From: Moniliella sp. 'wahieum'
Taxonomy: Eukaryota; Basidiomycota; Moniliellomycetes; Moniliellales; Moniliellaceae
Length of the DNA: 64,000 bases
Direction of reading: 5' to 3'
Assembly: GCA_003971905.1 (NCBI GenBank)
Contig: RSEE01000053.1
Coordinates: 186,001-250,000 of the forward strand
Part shown: one piece after another, positions 22,672 to 34,472 of the stretch
Layout: each line of letters starts with the position of its first letter
Numbering within the stretch: the first letter of the stretch is position 1
Program-made: the position numbers and the translations under genes
Notes under the pieces: generated by a model
Told to the model about the DNA's origin: nothing
Databases searched by the model: none
The model's input: only the letters and a program-made list of their open reading frames with translations

Positions 22672-22937
22672 CCTTGCCAGACCACCCCTTGCCCCTCTCC
22701 CCTCCTGCATGCATCCTTTCTTCGTGAATGTGGGCGCGCCTCCCCTTGCCTCTCCACCTGCACATGTACCGCATTGATATAAGGGTAGTCTTGTCGCCAA
22801 GTCGTGCGCCCGATTGCGTTTGCGATCTAAGATCTAACGCCACTTCAGTGTTGGTATTAGAAGGCTAGAATGTATATATGGCAGCCGTAAGCTTTACAAT
22901 GAATGCGCCACTAGAGAAGCACACGCATCGTCGTTGA

Positions 22938-22958
22938 AGCTTGAAGCTTGAAGTATGA
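22938..22958. repeat. Heptad array AGCTTGA x2 + AGTATGA
   Basis: AGCTTGA, AGCTTGA, AGTATGA in register, in the 3' flank of the CDF gene. Confidence 0.85.
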
Positions 22959-24008
22959 CAATCTCCGTTATAGCAGCAAGAGTGTATGTATATAGTACAA
23001 CAACTTAAACGAAATCGGGGGGTTGTATATAGCGAGCGACACAAGAGCAGGCAGTGGTGCACGCCGTCTGTGCGAAAGCACACACCACGATCAACGGCAA
23101 CACAGTCTCAAAAGGGCTCGATATCTGAATACGGAATGTATGGGATCAATCGATCGATAACCTTTTTTTTCAACCGAGTGGCTCATGTCCAGTCTCTTGG
23201 CGTGGCTTCTCGAGGCTCGATGACTAGTTTTTGTCTCTAGATTCGTGACGGGGAGATTGTTTGGACGTTAGGTGTAACGGGGATAGTATCAATAATATCA
23301 GTACCGTGTATGGCGTAGGCGGAGAATCTATGTAAATGTATTAGCTGAGAGGAGTGTGGAGAATTATATAGTTCCCTATTATACTGACCACGACATCTGC
23401 TCTGTTATTGATTGGCAGTAGGTGTGCGACTGCGCCCTGTTTTGCGCTCCTGCATGTTGGTCACTTCCCTTGTTCCTGGGTCTTACCTCCACAACCGGCA
23501 CCGCTTTCGCATTCGATCCTGCTCGCTCGTCGCTCACCGGGCTCACCATCAACAGCCTCTTACCGATGAAACTGTTCGCTCACCGCAGCCACGCTCACCT
23601 AGTACTGTCTTCTGATCAACGCGATCAGCCTGATCGCTCAGACTGATACCCGAGGCTTGGGTATCATATATCAGGGTTAGCTCAGCGCTACTCAGCCCCC
23701 TAGATCGTTCAGTCAAGCGGGGGCATCCTGTGGGGAATCTGTTGCGCCCAGTTGTGGCGCGCACACTTGGTTTATACTGATTAATGATCGCGTATTGATT
23801 AAAGAGATGAGACGATGAGATCAAACAATATCTGGATGAGATCAACGACACCAAAGCATCATCGATGGGATATAATATGATCGGTGAGTATCATGTACAC
23901 TAGCTTTGAAACAGGCTCCTGAAGGCGTCCTGGATCGATCATGCTATCAGACCATCAATTCCCAGCCTTCTCTGAGGCTTGCGTGGCGTTGATGGGGATC
24001 TTCACTCG

Positions 24009-24076
24009 CCAACTCCAATCCCCCTGGATTCCCCTGGGCGCAGGGGCATCGGCAAAGTTCAGGACAGGGGAGTTGG
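24009..24076. promoter_or_regulatory. Nested hairpin upstream of RIB1
   Basis: CCAACTCC (24009-24016) pairs exactly with GGAGTTGG (24069-24076). Within it CCCCTG (24031-24036) pairs with CAGGGG (24041-24046) around a 4-nt loop, and CCCCTG at 24021-24026 can alternatively pair with CAGGGG at 24065-24070. It lies 110 bp before the RIB1 ATG, so it is a promoter palindrome or part of the 5' UTR. It does not resemble the FMN riboswitch, which is bacterial. Confidence 0.5.
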
Positions 24077-24185
24077 AGCATAGCCCATGATGTGCTTATT
24101 CACCTCCTTTTATTGCGCACCGTTCTTCCTTGGCACCCAACTACCACCTTTCTCTCATTGCTGTCCCTTCCACGCACTACCCGTC

Positions 24186-25763
24186 ATGGCCGACGTCGTT
24201 GCAACCAACACATCCACTCACCCCATGGATCAGCTGCTGCTCCAAGACGCGGTCAATGGAACCAAAGGCACCTTGGCAACCGCCCCCCTTCATGTTGCCA
24301 ACAAAAATCGCGACGGAGGGCGACGGCTTGAGACCCAGGCCGCCCTTTTGGCCTCGATCGGAGGGGTAACTATCAAGGGGAAATCCGAAGACGAAAACTC
24401 CCTGGGGTTCAATGTGGCGACGTTGCAAGGAAAACCATTTATCAACGTCCGTCCACCATTCAAGTTCGATGCCATGCCCGGACGAGGGTGCCGACGCCTC
24501 ATGGCGATGTTTTTGTCCATATTTACAAGAACAATCATGATGCCAAAGAGCATCTAGCACTGGTTGTGGACCCATCGCAAACGTTCGCTGCGGATGCAAC
24601 GGATGTGCCCCAAACCGCATCGGGAACAGTTCACCCCAGCCAACTCCGTAGCCGCACCCTCGACGAGGTGTGGTCGGCAGATGAAACGGCATATGACCGA
24701 ATTGTGCGGGGTGCATACGTTGGGCGTCTGGGGCCCGACTTTCAGCAAGCGAGCCCCGTGCCTCAATCGCATGGGGTGAAGGGTAAGGCAGAAGTGGATG
24801 AGGCGGCGCCCTTGGTACGGATCCATTCGGAATGCTACACCGGTGAGACGATTGGTTCCCAACGGTGCGACTGCGGGGAGCAACTGGATGAAGCCATCCG
24901 TCTGATTGGCCGGACCGGGAAGGACTATCGCGACGGTCAAGCTCGTGGAGTAGTGGTTTACCTGCGCCAAGAGGGGCGTGGTATTGGGCTGTTGGACAAG
25001 ATCATGGCCTACAATCTCCAAGACATGGGACCGACACGGTCGCTGCCAACGTTCTGCTCGGTCACTTGCCTGATGCACGGCAGTACGACATTGCCTCGGC
25101 TATCCTGGGCGACTTGGGAGTAGAGCGGTGCCGGCTCTTGACCAACAATCCGGACAAAGTCCAGGCGCTCGATCAAGTGGGGGTGCAAGTTGAAGAGCGT
25201 GTCCCTATGGTACCTCGCGTGTGGCGTCGCCGCACTCACCGAAAGCATGCACACCGTCATACCGCACATTATAGCCACCGACGATCGTTTCCTCTAGGAC
25301 TCGTCGTTTCTCCGTCTTTCGTCGTATCCGATACGTCAGAGGCCGATGTCACTAGTACGCCCTTGGACGGGAAAGCGTGATGGCCGGCAAGTGTCTCGAA
25401 TATCCCTTTTCCCCTCGCCGTCATACGAGTTGCCCGTTGCAATGGGAGACGGCGAATACGAGGACGAGGAGAAGTGTGGAGTGACGGAAGCGAGGACAGC
25501 TACGTTGAATATGCTCTCCGTCGCAGCGGGCTCACCATGAGGGGAGGCAGTGTCACCCAAGGTCCCGAGCTTGAAAAGTATCTCCGCACAAGGTGGAGCG
25601 AATGGGGCACCTGCTTAGCCTCCCCCCCGTGGCCAACAGTACCACATCCAAGCCTCCTGGAGGGCATGCCGGGAGGTCTCGCGCAACCAACGTGAAAAGT
25701 TCTCGAGAGAGTAAACCGGCTCACTCCAAGTGTCTCGCAATGCTGAAGTTGAAGAGCTTTTGA
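24186..25763 (+). CDS. RIB1: GTP cyclohydrolase II (riboflavin synthesis)
   Basis: First step of riboflavin synthesis: GTP to 2,5-diamino-6-ribosylamino-pyrimidinone phosphate, formate and pyrophosphate. The N-terminal region starts [16 protein letters not shown]. The core reads [46 protein letters not shown] (with the CGEQ that follows, the three zinc cysteines C-x10-C-x-C), [27 protein letters not shown], and then in another frame [19 protein letters not shown] and [13 protein letters not shown]. Conserved tail words [10 protein letters not shown] and then [11 protein letters not shown] appear near 25560-25625. Frame breaks sit near 24470, 25027 (one base lost in the MGHDTV region) and 25590. 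The stop at 25763 assumes those breaks; continuing in a third frame would reach 26002. Confidence 0.9.
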
Positions 25764-26002
25764 ACCAAGCTGCGCAAGTAGCGTCGCTTCTTCCCGGCTC
25801 CCCCTTGGACGCCAAGGATCTGGATGATCAGATCAAAGCCGTGCGCCAAGCGACCGGATCCTCCTCCCTCGAAGAGAAAGTGGCCCACTTGGTTGACTGG
25901 GCTTCGCAGGGCCTGTCCGTGAGCCGTGATCCTTCACCGGGCTTGACGTTTGCTTTAGCTCAAGTGACAGTAAAGGGTACACGACTCTTGCGGTTGCTTT
26001 GA
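25715..26002 (+). CDS. Coding-like acidic helical ORF after RIB1
   Basis: An open frame of about 95 codons with [37 protein letters not shown] and LEEKVAHLVDWASQGL. It is acidic and predicted helical by eye, with no stop until 26002. There is no good ATG. It is either the true C-terminal extension of RIB1, reached through one more frame break, or an exon of a separate small gene. I do not recognise the family. Confidence 0.35.
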   Translation, partial: TGSLQVSRNAEVEELLNQAAQVASLLPGSPLDAKDLDDQIKAVRQATGSSSLEEKVAHLVDWASQGLSVSRDPSPGLTFALAQVTVKGTRLLRLL

Positions 26003-26473
26003 AGTGGTATTATAACTTCACATGTCCCAAATGCACTTGTTCTTTTCTCTGGCACCTAAGTTCTCGAATGGGGTCCACGCATCCATTTTTGATCAGACGG
26101 CTTTTCGCAGCCACGCCATCGCCGCTTTTTCCTGCTCAGTATCCCTTCTTTACCTCCGCCAAAACGAACCAATATCAAACGACTTCTCCCGCTCACTTAG
26201 TACTCAGTTACTGACTATAAAAACGATCACAGAAACTAATAGACATTGGCTTGAAAAAATAATGGGGAAGACGGCGCGCGACGAAGCCTAGAACGATGAA
26301 GAGATGTAGCGCACAAAATGAATGTTGACGTAGGTTACCGGTCACTGTGGGAACAAAGAGGAAGGCAAGCAAGACAGGAAAGGCATAGGACACCCACCCC
26401 GACATCAGGCCAGGATGGGGAAAGTAAGTCTCAACAAAAGGAAAGAACAAAGACTTGGACTAGACTGCGGGGT
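26003..26473. other. Convergent intergenic region between RIB1 and cyclin
   Basis: Tail-to-tail spacer with T-rich and A-rich tracts, consistent with two 3' UTRs. No gene seen. Confidence 0.5.
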
Positions 26474-28133
26474 TCAGAAACCATTGTTGACCACAATCTG
26501 CGGTCCAGACATAGGAACCACAGACTCGGCCGCGTTGCCGTCCAAGAGATGATTTAGGCTGTTAGAAACTCCACTCTCCTGAGATGGGCCACAAAGGCCC
26601 AACCCACCCACATCCAGATCGACATCACCGGCATCACGCTGATCAAGATGCGTCTCCCCATTCGACGAGGGCAGCGGGGAAATGAAGGTGCACGGTGTGA
26701 GAGGCCCTTCGTCGTCTTCATCAGCACTGACCGCCGACATCGACCGTGGTGTGAGCCACAAACTTGGGGTGGGCGACATCGCCTCTCCCCCAAACCAGGA
26801 AGGGCGATGGCATCACCGTGAGGCGGTGTAGAGACGGGCAGCGGTAGCAAGGCACCGGTCCTCCTAGGGGAAGGAGTAAGGAGCATCTGGCTAGTAGAGC
26901 GTGGGCGTTGGAAGGCGCCCCGAACGACGGCGTAGGCTTGTGAATGCTTACGATAGAGGATACCCGATAGACTATCCTTAGCGAGGTGATGGTAAAGTAA
27001 AGTAGCGGCCTCTGCCGCCTCGGCGTCGAGCACATGCGTGGCGTGTAACACCGTCGCCGATAGAGGTTCAGACGAAGAGTGAATGAGTTGAGCAAGCCAA
27101 AGACTGGCCCGCGCTACTGAACTGGGAGGAAATGGGACAAGGTCACGGTGGTACAGGCTCAACTCCATGAGCAATCTTGCCACGGCGGCCACATCCGTTT
27201 TGGACGACGCATGTGGCAAATTGCGGCCAAGGTAGTGCGCAACCAGGTCTCATGCGACGGAGTTCCACAAGAGTAATTGAGGGTTGATAAGATGTGGGAT
27301 TCCATCTGGTGGAAGGATGACTCGTCCAGCGAGTTACAGCACATGGTGACCAGCTCACTCGCAGAGGGTACCGTGTCTTTGGCGTCCTCGTACTTGGATG
27401 CAATCCACATAGCGGCAGCGCCCGCAAGCTGATAGTGTTTCTTGAGCACCACCCTCCTACTCAGGTATCGATCCAAAAGACCCATGCTGACAAACAGCGT
27501 TTCTGGCTTAAAGTCAAATGAGGCGTGCATCTCGATGAGAAAGTCGACCAAGAAGGGCCTCATCGCCCATGTCACTTCGGGCTGAGAATCCATCATGGAC
27601 AAATGGGGTTTGTTCTTTTGCTGTGTGCCAAAGTCATTAGTACATACGGGTCCCATCCCGGCAGAAATAAACTTACTTCGAGGCGGGCCATGTGGGCCAC
27701 GATTTTCTGCATACTCATCATCAAAAATGTCGTTCAGGGAAGAAGAGGAGCGTTCAATCTGTTCTCGCCTTGTCAACGGGGGAGATGAAGGTAAAGGGGA
27801 AGAAAGTGAGGTCGTACCGGCAAGCACAGCAGGCTCGGACGAGTCAAATTTTGCACAAGAAATGGAAGTGGCCTCCAGGGCCTGAGGCAAGGGAACACAG
27901 TCTTGAGTAAATCGGGGCGCAAGAGAACAGGAAGTAGGATGAGCGTTGTGGGATGAACCAGAGTTATTGCGACGCATAGCAACAGCCGTGGCCGTGCTCG
28001 TGGAGCCAGAGAGGAGGGAATGGCGCTTAGCCTTAGCCATCAGGCTGCCGCGGCGGGCCGAGTGAGTGGCACTTGACACTGTTTGAGCACTGTGGCTGCG
28101 GGAAAGATGAGTATCGTGGGTGACAGCAATCAT
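26474..28133 (-). CDS. G1/S cyclin (CLN/Puc1 type)
   Basis: Cyclin that would activate the CDC28/CDK1 kinase at START. The N-terminal region is Ser-rich (RRGSLMAKAKRHSLLSG). The cyclin box contains MDSQPEVTWAMRPFLVDFL, IEMHASFDFKPETLFVSMG, LLDRYLSRRVVLKKHYQLAG, AAAMWIASKYEDAKDTVPS and MESHILSTLNYSCG, which matches the CLN-type box. The second half of the box and a Ser/Pro tail follow in other frames (AKDSLSGILYRKHSQAY, then DEDDEGPLTPCTFISP), ending at 26474. An intron at 27621-27676 (56 bp, GTAAGT donor, TACTAATGAC branch site) precedes the box; the frame across it needs one extra base change. Such cyclins are usually unstable and periodically transcribed, but no regulatory site is evident. 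Confidence 0.8.
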
Positions 28134-28834
28134 GCTGGCGTGCTGGCAAGAGGAAAGACAGAGATGCTGCGGCGGCGACAGGGGCGAGGGTTTTCAACGG
28201 GTGGGCAAAGGGCAAAGGGCAGCACGCAGTACTGCTTCTGGTGGGATGATGATGGGCGCAGAGGGGGGCAAAAGAATGTGTCGCAGCGGGGGGGCGAGGT
28301 GGTGGCGGGGGGGAGGGCGGAAGGGGCAGAGAGAGACGGAGGAGGGATGGAAGAGAGACGAGGGAGGGAGGTGGTGAGGGAAGCAGAGGAGGCGAGGGCG
28401 GAGGGAGAGGGGGGCGGAAGACGGTGGGGGGGTGGTGTGTGTCGCTGTGTTTTGTACAATGGGGCTGTGGGCGGCAGGCGAAGGCACGCTGCGGTGGAGC
28501 CCAATCGGGTGTGGGACGTCGATTGTGCTGTGCGCTCCACCACGTATCGAATTGCTCGCCCAGGCCATCGGTGATTTGACTAGTGAAGCGAAGCTTGACC
28601 CGGACTAGCTGGAGACAAGAGCAGACCAGACTAGTCTGATCCAGTGCCTATGCCAGTGTCACACATCAGACGTCACGCGTTGCAGCAGACGCAAGCGCGG
28701 AGGCAGTGTGCTGCATCCTCCAATAAGCGCTAAGCGCTAAACCTAAAATACGCTGTTCAGAGGATGTCCCGATCCCGCGCAGCTTGGCGATTGCCATATT
28801 CGCAGGAACATCGAGGCCGGAATGGCCTCCATCG

Positions 28835-28914
28835 ATCCATCCATCCATCCATCCATCCATCCATCCATCCATCCATCCATCCATCCATCCATCCATCCAT
28901 CCATCCATCCATCC
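28835..28914. repeat. (ATCC)20 microsatellite
   Basis: Twenty uninterrupted ATCC units, 80 bp. Translation in any + frame gives SIHP repeats and on the minus strand WMDG repeats; these are not real proteins. Confidence 0.95.
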
Positions 28915-29699
28915 GGCACAAACCCGTCTGTCAGGCAAACACATCTGCGATCCTCTCTGCGCGTGGCCAACTCCTACCGATGTCCGTCAAAAAGACAACT
29001 CAACGCGCTTTTTCCGATGCCTCGCGCGAGCCTCTGAGGCCCGGAGCTGTCGCAGGCTGACGCCTTCCACAGCCCTCTGTGCACGAAACCATCTCAAAAA
29101 TGCAGTCTCCTTTATTCAGATCAAAAGCTTAGCTTCAAGTACGACTAGGCCTAAAGCTTTAGTACCTTGGGTACTACTGAGAATTGAGTAATTGAGTAAA
29201 ACGAAGTTTTGTTTGGGGGGTTGTGACGTGGGGCGTGTGACGCGTGACGCGCGTGATGTGCATACCTGCACCGCAGTCTGCACTTTGTTTTGTGCGAGAC
29301 AAGATATGGGGGCTGGCGCATTAGGAGAGTCTTGCACTGTGCACAATGAGATGAATTGATCGATCTCAGATCTCATGAATTGCACATGATGCACATGTAT
29401 CGAGTATCATCAATCAGCGCCGAGACTCCGTCAACTCCCCCACTCGCCAACTCTCCAACTCTCCTCCTACCCGGGCAAAGGCAAGCCGGGACAAGCCCCG
29501 GCGCCCCCTCCGGGCCTCCGTTGAGTACGTTTTTGAACGTTGACCGCGCTGAACGACCCATATATCCAGCACCGCCGTCTTGCCAATAAGCAATGTGAAG
29601 GACACTGGACAGGCGCCCAGGATAAGCTCATGTCCCCCGAAGTCGTGATTGCCTACATGCCAGTACCATAATGCCCAACGGGGGTATACGTATCAGTAA

Positions 29700-29713
29700 C
29701 TAGTAACTAGTAA
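29700..29713. repeat. Heptad pair CTAGTAA x2
   Basis: Two CTAGTAA units flanked by partial ones (CAGTAA before, CTGTTGG after). Confidence 0.8.
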
Positions 29714-30217
29714 CTGTTGGTAACCACAACATGTAACCAGTAAACTCCCGTTACCGTTTCCTGAGGCCTGAGGCCTCTCAGCGTGGAGTCCTGTGGGGCC
29801 TATAGTAATAGGGCCTGAGTGAGGGGTGGATCGGAGGGCGCTATTGCTGGCAGAGAGGATCGAGCAGCGCCACTTGCTGGATGCCACCCCATCTGAGAGG
29901 ATCTGTCCCCTTTTTGAGTTCTGAAGGGTCTGAGGCGCGGCCTGTGATGGATGTGAAGCTTCTGAAGCTTCAGGCTGAGGCGCGCATCCATCTGATATGT
30001 GAACGCCAGGCTGAGTCGCTGAGAGGCGTCGAGGGCGGCGAGAAGTCCAGAGGTCCTGTGGCAGAGACCTCTCGTGTGGGCAGGATGTGGGTCACTCGTC
30101 TCACACATTACAGGAACGGGGGCACAGCCTAGTACGGCACTGTGTTACAGCCTGAGGCCCCTGAGGCCTGACATATGATACGGCACACTGGACCGACGCG
30201 TACCAAACTCCCTCATT

Positions 30218-30245
30218 CATGTGACATGTGACATGTGACATGTGA
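30218..30245. repeat. Heptad array CATGTGA x4
   Basis: Four exact CATGTGA units, followed by CAATTTG in the same register. The core palindrome is CATG. Confidence 0.92.
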
Positions 30246-31648
30246 CAATTTGATATGCTGTGTGGGGCGCGCGGCTCGGATATGCCTGTGTTTTCTCTTC
30301 TCTCGACCCCTCTTACACTCGCTCTGTTTTGCCTCAAGATCCTCGCTCAGGTCAATTATACACCTGGATTCAGTAACACAGAACTCAGGCACTCACAGTA
30401 CTGAGACTCAGTAGTCATCACTTGCTAAATAATATAGGCAGTACTCTTCTCTCGCCATGCTGAACCTGTGTACAAGACGGCTCGATTGAATGAAAAAGCA
30501 AGAGGGCGTACGATGAAGCTTGAAGGACAAGACTACTGCGTAGTGCGCACAACGTAATGGCTCTGTAATAGGAGCCTCGAACGCAATTGCTTATTGCACG
30601 CGGTTCGAAGCCAGATAAAAAGGGCTGGTGTTTTTCACAGCAATGGCATTATTGCTGGCTGTTTTGTTTCTGCCGTATCGCGCTTTCGGTGTAGGTCGCC
30701 GGGAATGGAGTCGGCTTGTTGGAACGGGTAGGAATATTAGCTCACAATCATGTTTTCCGGCCCTATATACCTTCGACACGCAATACCATGCTTAGAGACC
30801 CACATGTATATATGTGTAACACATCGAACCTGTAACAGGTAACACCACCCCAAGTGGAACGGTGAGTCCAGCCTGTCAGCCCGTCCACAACTCTTTTGAT
30901 TGGTACCATTATGCTTAAGCTCCTCGTCAAAAACATCAATATTCCACTTCCACGGTCGCGCATACTGCCCACGTCGCCCGGCCGGACACACTTGAACGCA
31001 TTATCCGTCGGACTCGCCCGACACGAACAAGATTGCGGAGCGCAGTACCAACACAGCATTTCACTTGCGCACTCCGTGCCACCAGTTATTGTGAACAATA
31101 CCCCATTCTCTTTTTGATATGGTATATCACGTGTAACCATCAAGAAGGTCATTTGCGGGTAAAAAAATAATGTTAGAGAGGAAGAGTTGGAAGTTGTTGA
31201 CGATGATGATATGTATACGAAGACATGGCATCACTGACGGTTGGTTTGCGCGATACACACGGGGTATAATTGGTTGATTCGGCTGGGAACAACCGTGGCG
31301 GAAAGGAAGACAAACAGAGATTGCCATGTGGCCACAGAAGAAGACAATCTTATTTTCCCAGATCAGGGGGGCGATGGTCCAAGCCACCTCTCGTGTATGA
31401 CTTCTGCACCACGGGAAAGAGCATGAAATGCACTGAATCTGCCACAGAGTGTTATGCTTCTACTAATGGACACAAACATGATGGGGCAAAGTATAATGGG
31501 GGGGCCAGAAGGATATACTCCCTCTCTGTCGTCACAGAAGGCCATCAGACAACTTTCGATTGGGTTAAGGCCGCATTACTTTTCATGATCCCCACGTCTC
31601 CAAACGTGCAGTGAGTTCACGGAGTTTCTGATTTGGAACGGGCCTTGA

Positions 31649-31697
31649 AGCTTAATGCTTGGTGCTTGAAGCTTGAAGCTTGATGGGCGAGGCGTAA
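31649..31697. repeat. Seven-unit heptad array with changing cores
   Basis: AGCTTAA, TGCTTGG, TGCTTGA, AGCTTGA, AGCTTGA, TGGGCGA, GGCGTAA run for 49 bp without losing the 7-nt register. Confidence 0.85.
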
Positions 31698-32483
31698 GCC
31701 ACATGTTTTGTTCACCTTTTTGAGTGGCACAGTATGCAATCACAAAATGGCATATAGATACTCAGCCTCTACCGTTTTGTCGGCCAAGGTTAGTGGACCG
31801 ACACCATAATGATCGCCTCATTTCTTACAGTTGACGGACCTTTGCTGGAACGGGTCAAGTGAGAAAAGGAATACTCCTCGGCTGGCTCCTTCGGGGGAAT
31901 ACGGATTGGCGAGAGATGAGAGGAATGCGGAGTACAACACGCGGCAGCGACCGTGACTTCTGACATCTGATGTCGCACCAAGTGTTGAACTTACACTTTT
32001 CCCTCGGTCTCTGCTTCTCCAGTCGACAGATACGTAGCCTAAGAAGTGATCAGAGTGAAAAAATGGGGGTCGGGCCACCGCGCCCATTCTCTACGGTCCA
32101 TCACAGCTTATAAGCATTGCGCCGCGGCTCTCTCTTCGGCGCCCCAGCAGCTGCATCAACATTCCTCTCGCAGGAATTAGGGCCGTGTGTGCACCATGAA
32201 AGAGGACAGCATACCGTTATCCTCTTTGCCAGAATGGGCCTTGTCGCCCAGCTGTCACGATGGATCAGACAGGGCTGATCTTGTGACTGGAAGAGACGCT
32301 CCGTCAGGCTGCGGCGTAACCTTTGATGTTCAAACTGCTTGAGGACGGGTTGGGTCGGAGGTCCGCTTGGACGGTTCCGGAAAGTTAAAGAGCGCCGCGT
32401 CGGGGTCTACGCGCCGAGGTAGCGAAGGGGGAAAAATATGACGGAGACTTCGTTTCCACAAAGTTCTGCTTTGCATCCGTACC

Positions 32484-32611
32484 ATTGACAGAGCTTAAGA
32501 CTGGGACAGGGAGAACGCTACGTCTAAACCGAACCGTTCATCTTGCGGGGGTTGCATGAAAGCGCCACCAAGGTCAAGGAACCAGGGGGATCGCCAGGAT
32601 ATCAGGACCCT
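32484..32611 (+). repeat. Dispersed repeat, copy 2 (128 bp)
   Basis: Aligns with 15645-15773 from ATTGACAGAGCTTAAGACTG to GGATATCAGGACCCT. Flanking sequences do not match, which sets both ends of the element. The upstream TTCTGC..GCATCC is shared with the partial copy at 16553-16595. Confidence 0.8.
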
Positions 32612-33160
32612 CCGGTTAACCAGCTTGGGCTTGAATTCGACTTCATGGATTTGATGAATGGAACGATATCGTTGATTCTCACCTGCCTTACATCCGGAGG
32701 GAGCCACCCTACCAATAAACAGTTTCTCCCTCTGACGGATTGGCGTCCTGTCGAAGGCGTTTTGAATTAGAGGCCGATGAAATTGAGCAATACCATGCCC
32801 CACCTACCGCCCAAGGTCCAATGGCCCTCTTTCAGAAGTACGTGAGGCCAACTGGACGATGGCGTCTGCCGATACTTGGGTCTACATGGTCACTTACGAA
32901 TCTCAAGGCAAGCTGAAAGAGTAGGCCAGCATGGCAGCAAATGATTATCTAGATACGACGGAACGCATGAAACGAAAAGAAAGTCTGGTAGCCGAGTAGC
33001 TCGCAAGCCGGCGGTGGCAAGCTCTGGAAACGAGGGAATTGGCAGCCAATCCGGTCGCGAAAGCTCATGGATGCGCTCGAGGGCGATGGCTTGGTTCTCG
33101 ACACGGTGGACGACAGGAAAACGCAAATAGGGTACATCGGCCCCAACACCAAGACAAGGT

Positions 33161-34472
33161 TCAGCTCATCTCGGGAGATTCGGCGGAAGGCTCTGCGGCG
33201 GCAAGTTGACGGTTGATTGGGGCCAGCTCGTCATCGCGCCATAATTGAAGTTCCGGGTAGGCGCGCTTGACGTTGTACTCGGCGCCCATGGCCATGAGAC
33301 AAATGAAAGGATTGGTGACCAGTGCCAGGATGCCGCATAGGTGCACTTGATGGCGGGACCTACCCAGGTGTGAGCCATTTGGTGACCAGTCCAGATCGGG
33401 GCGACAATACAGAGGGAAATGCCCCAGAATGGGGCCCAGACCACCAACGCCGAAATTCCAAGGCCCTGAACGATGGTCCAGAGGAAACGCTGGAAACGCT
33501 GGTTGAAGCTGATGGAGGGGGCAAGAATGTCGTTGCGCTCCGTGCCGCAAAAGATAAAGCGGATGAACCAAAGGCAAAATGCCTTGAATTTGCCTGTCTC
33601 GGCTGTGACGAGCGGGCCCATGGGAAGGGACTGCCCGGCGGCACCTGTGAGGGCAGACGGGTGCCGAGGAACTTGGTGCCTTGGGGATTCGGAGTGGAAG
33701 GGAGGTGCAAGAGATAGGGCCAGGGCCGGCTAAGAGGTGCCACCACACCCTTGTATAAGTCGCGATGCACCATGGTGGACGTGATGACATATGTGACAGT
33801 GCCCTGGATGAGGATGGTGACGGCCATGTCACCAGCAATGGTATTGTCGTTGAGCTTCCACATGGTGATGTTGTTGTCCTGGTTCTTGCGGTACATGGCA
33901 CAGGCAATGCCAAAGTTGGCCCCAGCCGAGATGAAGACAGCGCCAATGATATGGAAGATGAGCAGGTACCAGCCTTGGCGGGTGTGCAGGCTCAGCGGCC
34001 CAGGGATGCGCCACATCTGCCACCACGAAGGCTTGACTGGGTCAATGCAGCCACTATCAGGCAAGGGCGCGCCAAAGGCCAGTTTTTTGCCCGCTAGCCC
34101 AAACTCTTCCGGCCGCTTGTGCACACCCGGCGAGGAGCGCCATCGGCAAAGACAGGTTGTTGGGGCTGCTGCTTCTCCACGTCGGACGTGGCAGCATCGA
34201 AGGGGTGGACGAGAGGGGCGCTGAGGGTGTGTGTTGGCGTCGGCATCCGGAGGAACAGAGTAAGGCTGGGGTGGCTTGCCGGAGACGCTGCTGCCGCGCG
34301 GCATCTGAAAGGTTTGTTTAGGGGAGGCGGCATCAACGAGAGTGGCGCCGCCCTCGGAGGCACGGGGCGGGCCCACGGGGGGTGGGGTGAGGGCGCGCGA
34401 GGAGGCGTCGGCAAAGACGTCGTTGGCGGACGAGGAGCGGGACGCGGCAGGTGGACTGTCGGGCGCCGTCAT
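33161..34472 (-). CDS. Fungal multi-pass membrane protein, DUF2456-like
   Basis: About 437 codons. An N-terminal Ser/Pro-rich region (MTAPDSPPAASRSSSANDVF) and DAATSDVEKQQPQQPVFADG precede KPSWWQMWRIPGPLSLHTRQ. TM segments follow: GWYLLIFHIIGAVFISAGANF, MAVTILIQGTVTYVITSTMV, FKAFCLWFIRFIFCG, a region near NQRFQRFLWTIVQGLGISAL, and ILALVTNPFICLMAMGAEY, ending KRAYPELQLWRDDELAPINR. I believe this is the fungal DUF2456 family, of unknown role; that assignment is from memory and not certain. Frame changes occur at about 34230, 34110, 33640 and 33330. Confidence 0.6.

Larger units (their letters stand above)
22672..24185. other. Gene-free interval upstream of RIB1
   Basis: AT-richer DNA without a supported gene. 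It has an AGCTTGA heptad array (22938-22958), TTAATGA and TCATATATCA-type words near 23660 and 23780, and a nested hairpin (24009-24076) just upstream of RIB1. The last 100 bp are pyrimidine-rich. Confidence 0.5.
28134..33160. other. 5-kb gene-free interval
   Basis: Positions 28134-28560 are the cyclin upstream region, strongly purine-rich on the + strand. Then come an ATCC microsatellite (28835-28914), several heptad arrays (29700-29713, 30218-30245, 31649-31697) and the second copy of the dispersed repeat (32484-32611). About 30400-31800 is AT-richer with only short, unassignable reading frames. Confidence 0.5.

Noticed and set aside
24009..24076. FMN riboswitch upstream of RIB1
   Set aside because: The conserved FMN aptamer elements are not present and this class is not known from fungi; only a simple nested hairpin is seen.
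28784..29191. SIHP- and WMDG-repeat proteins on both strands
   Set aside because: Pure translation of the (ATCC)20 microsatellite.
30590..30615. tRNA-like GGTTCGAAGCC word
   Set aside because: No matching acceptor stem, anticodon arm or A-box could be placed around it. I found no convincing tRNA or rRNA gene in the window.
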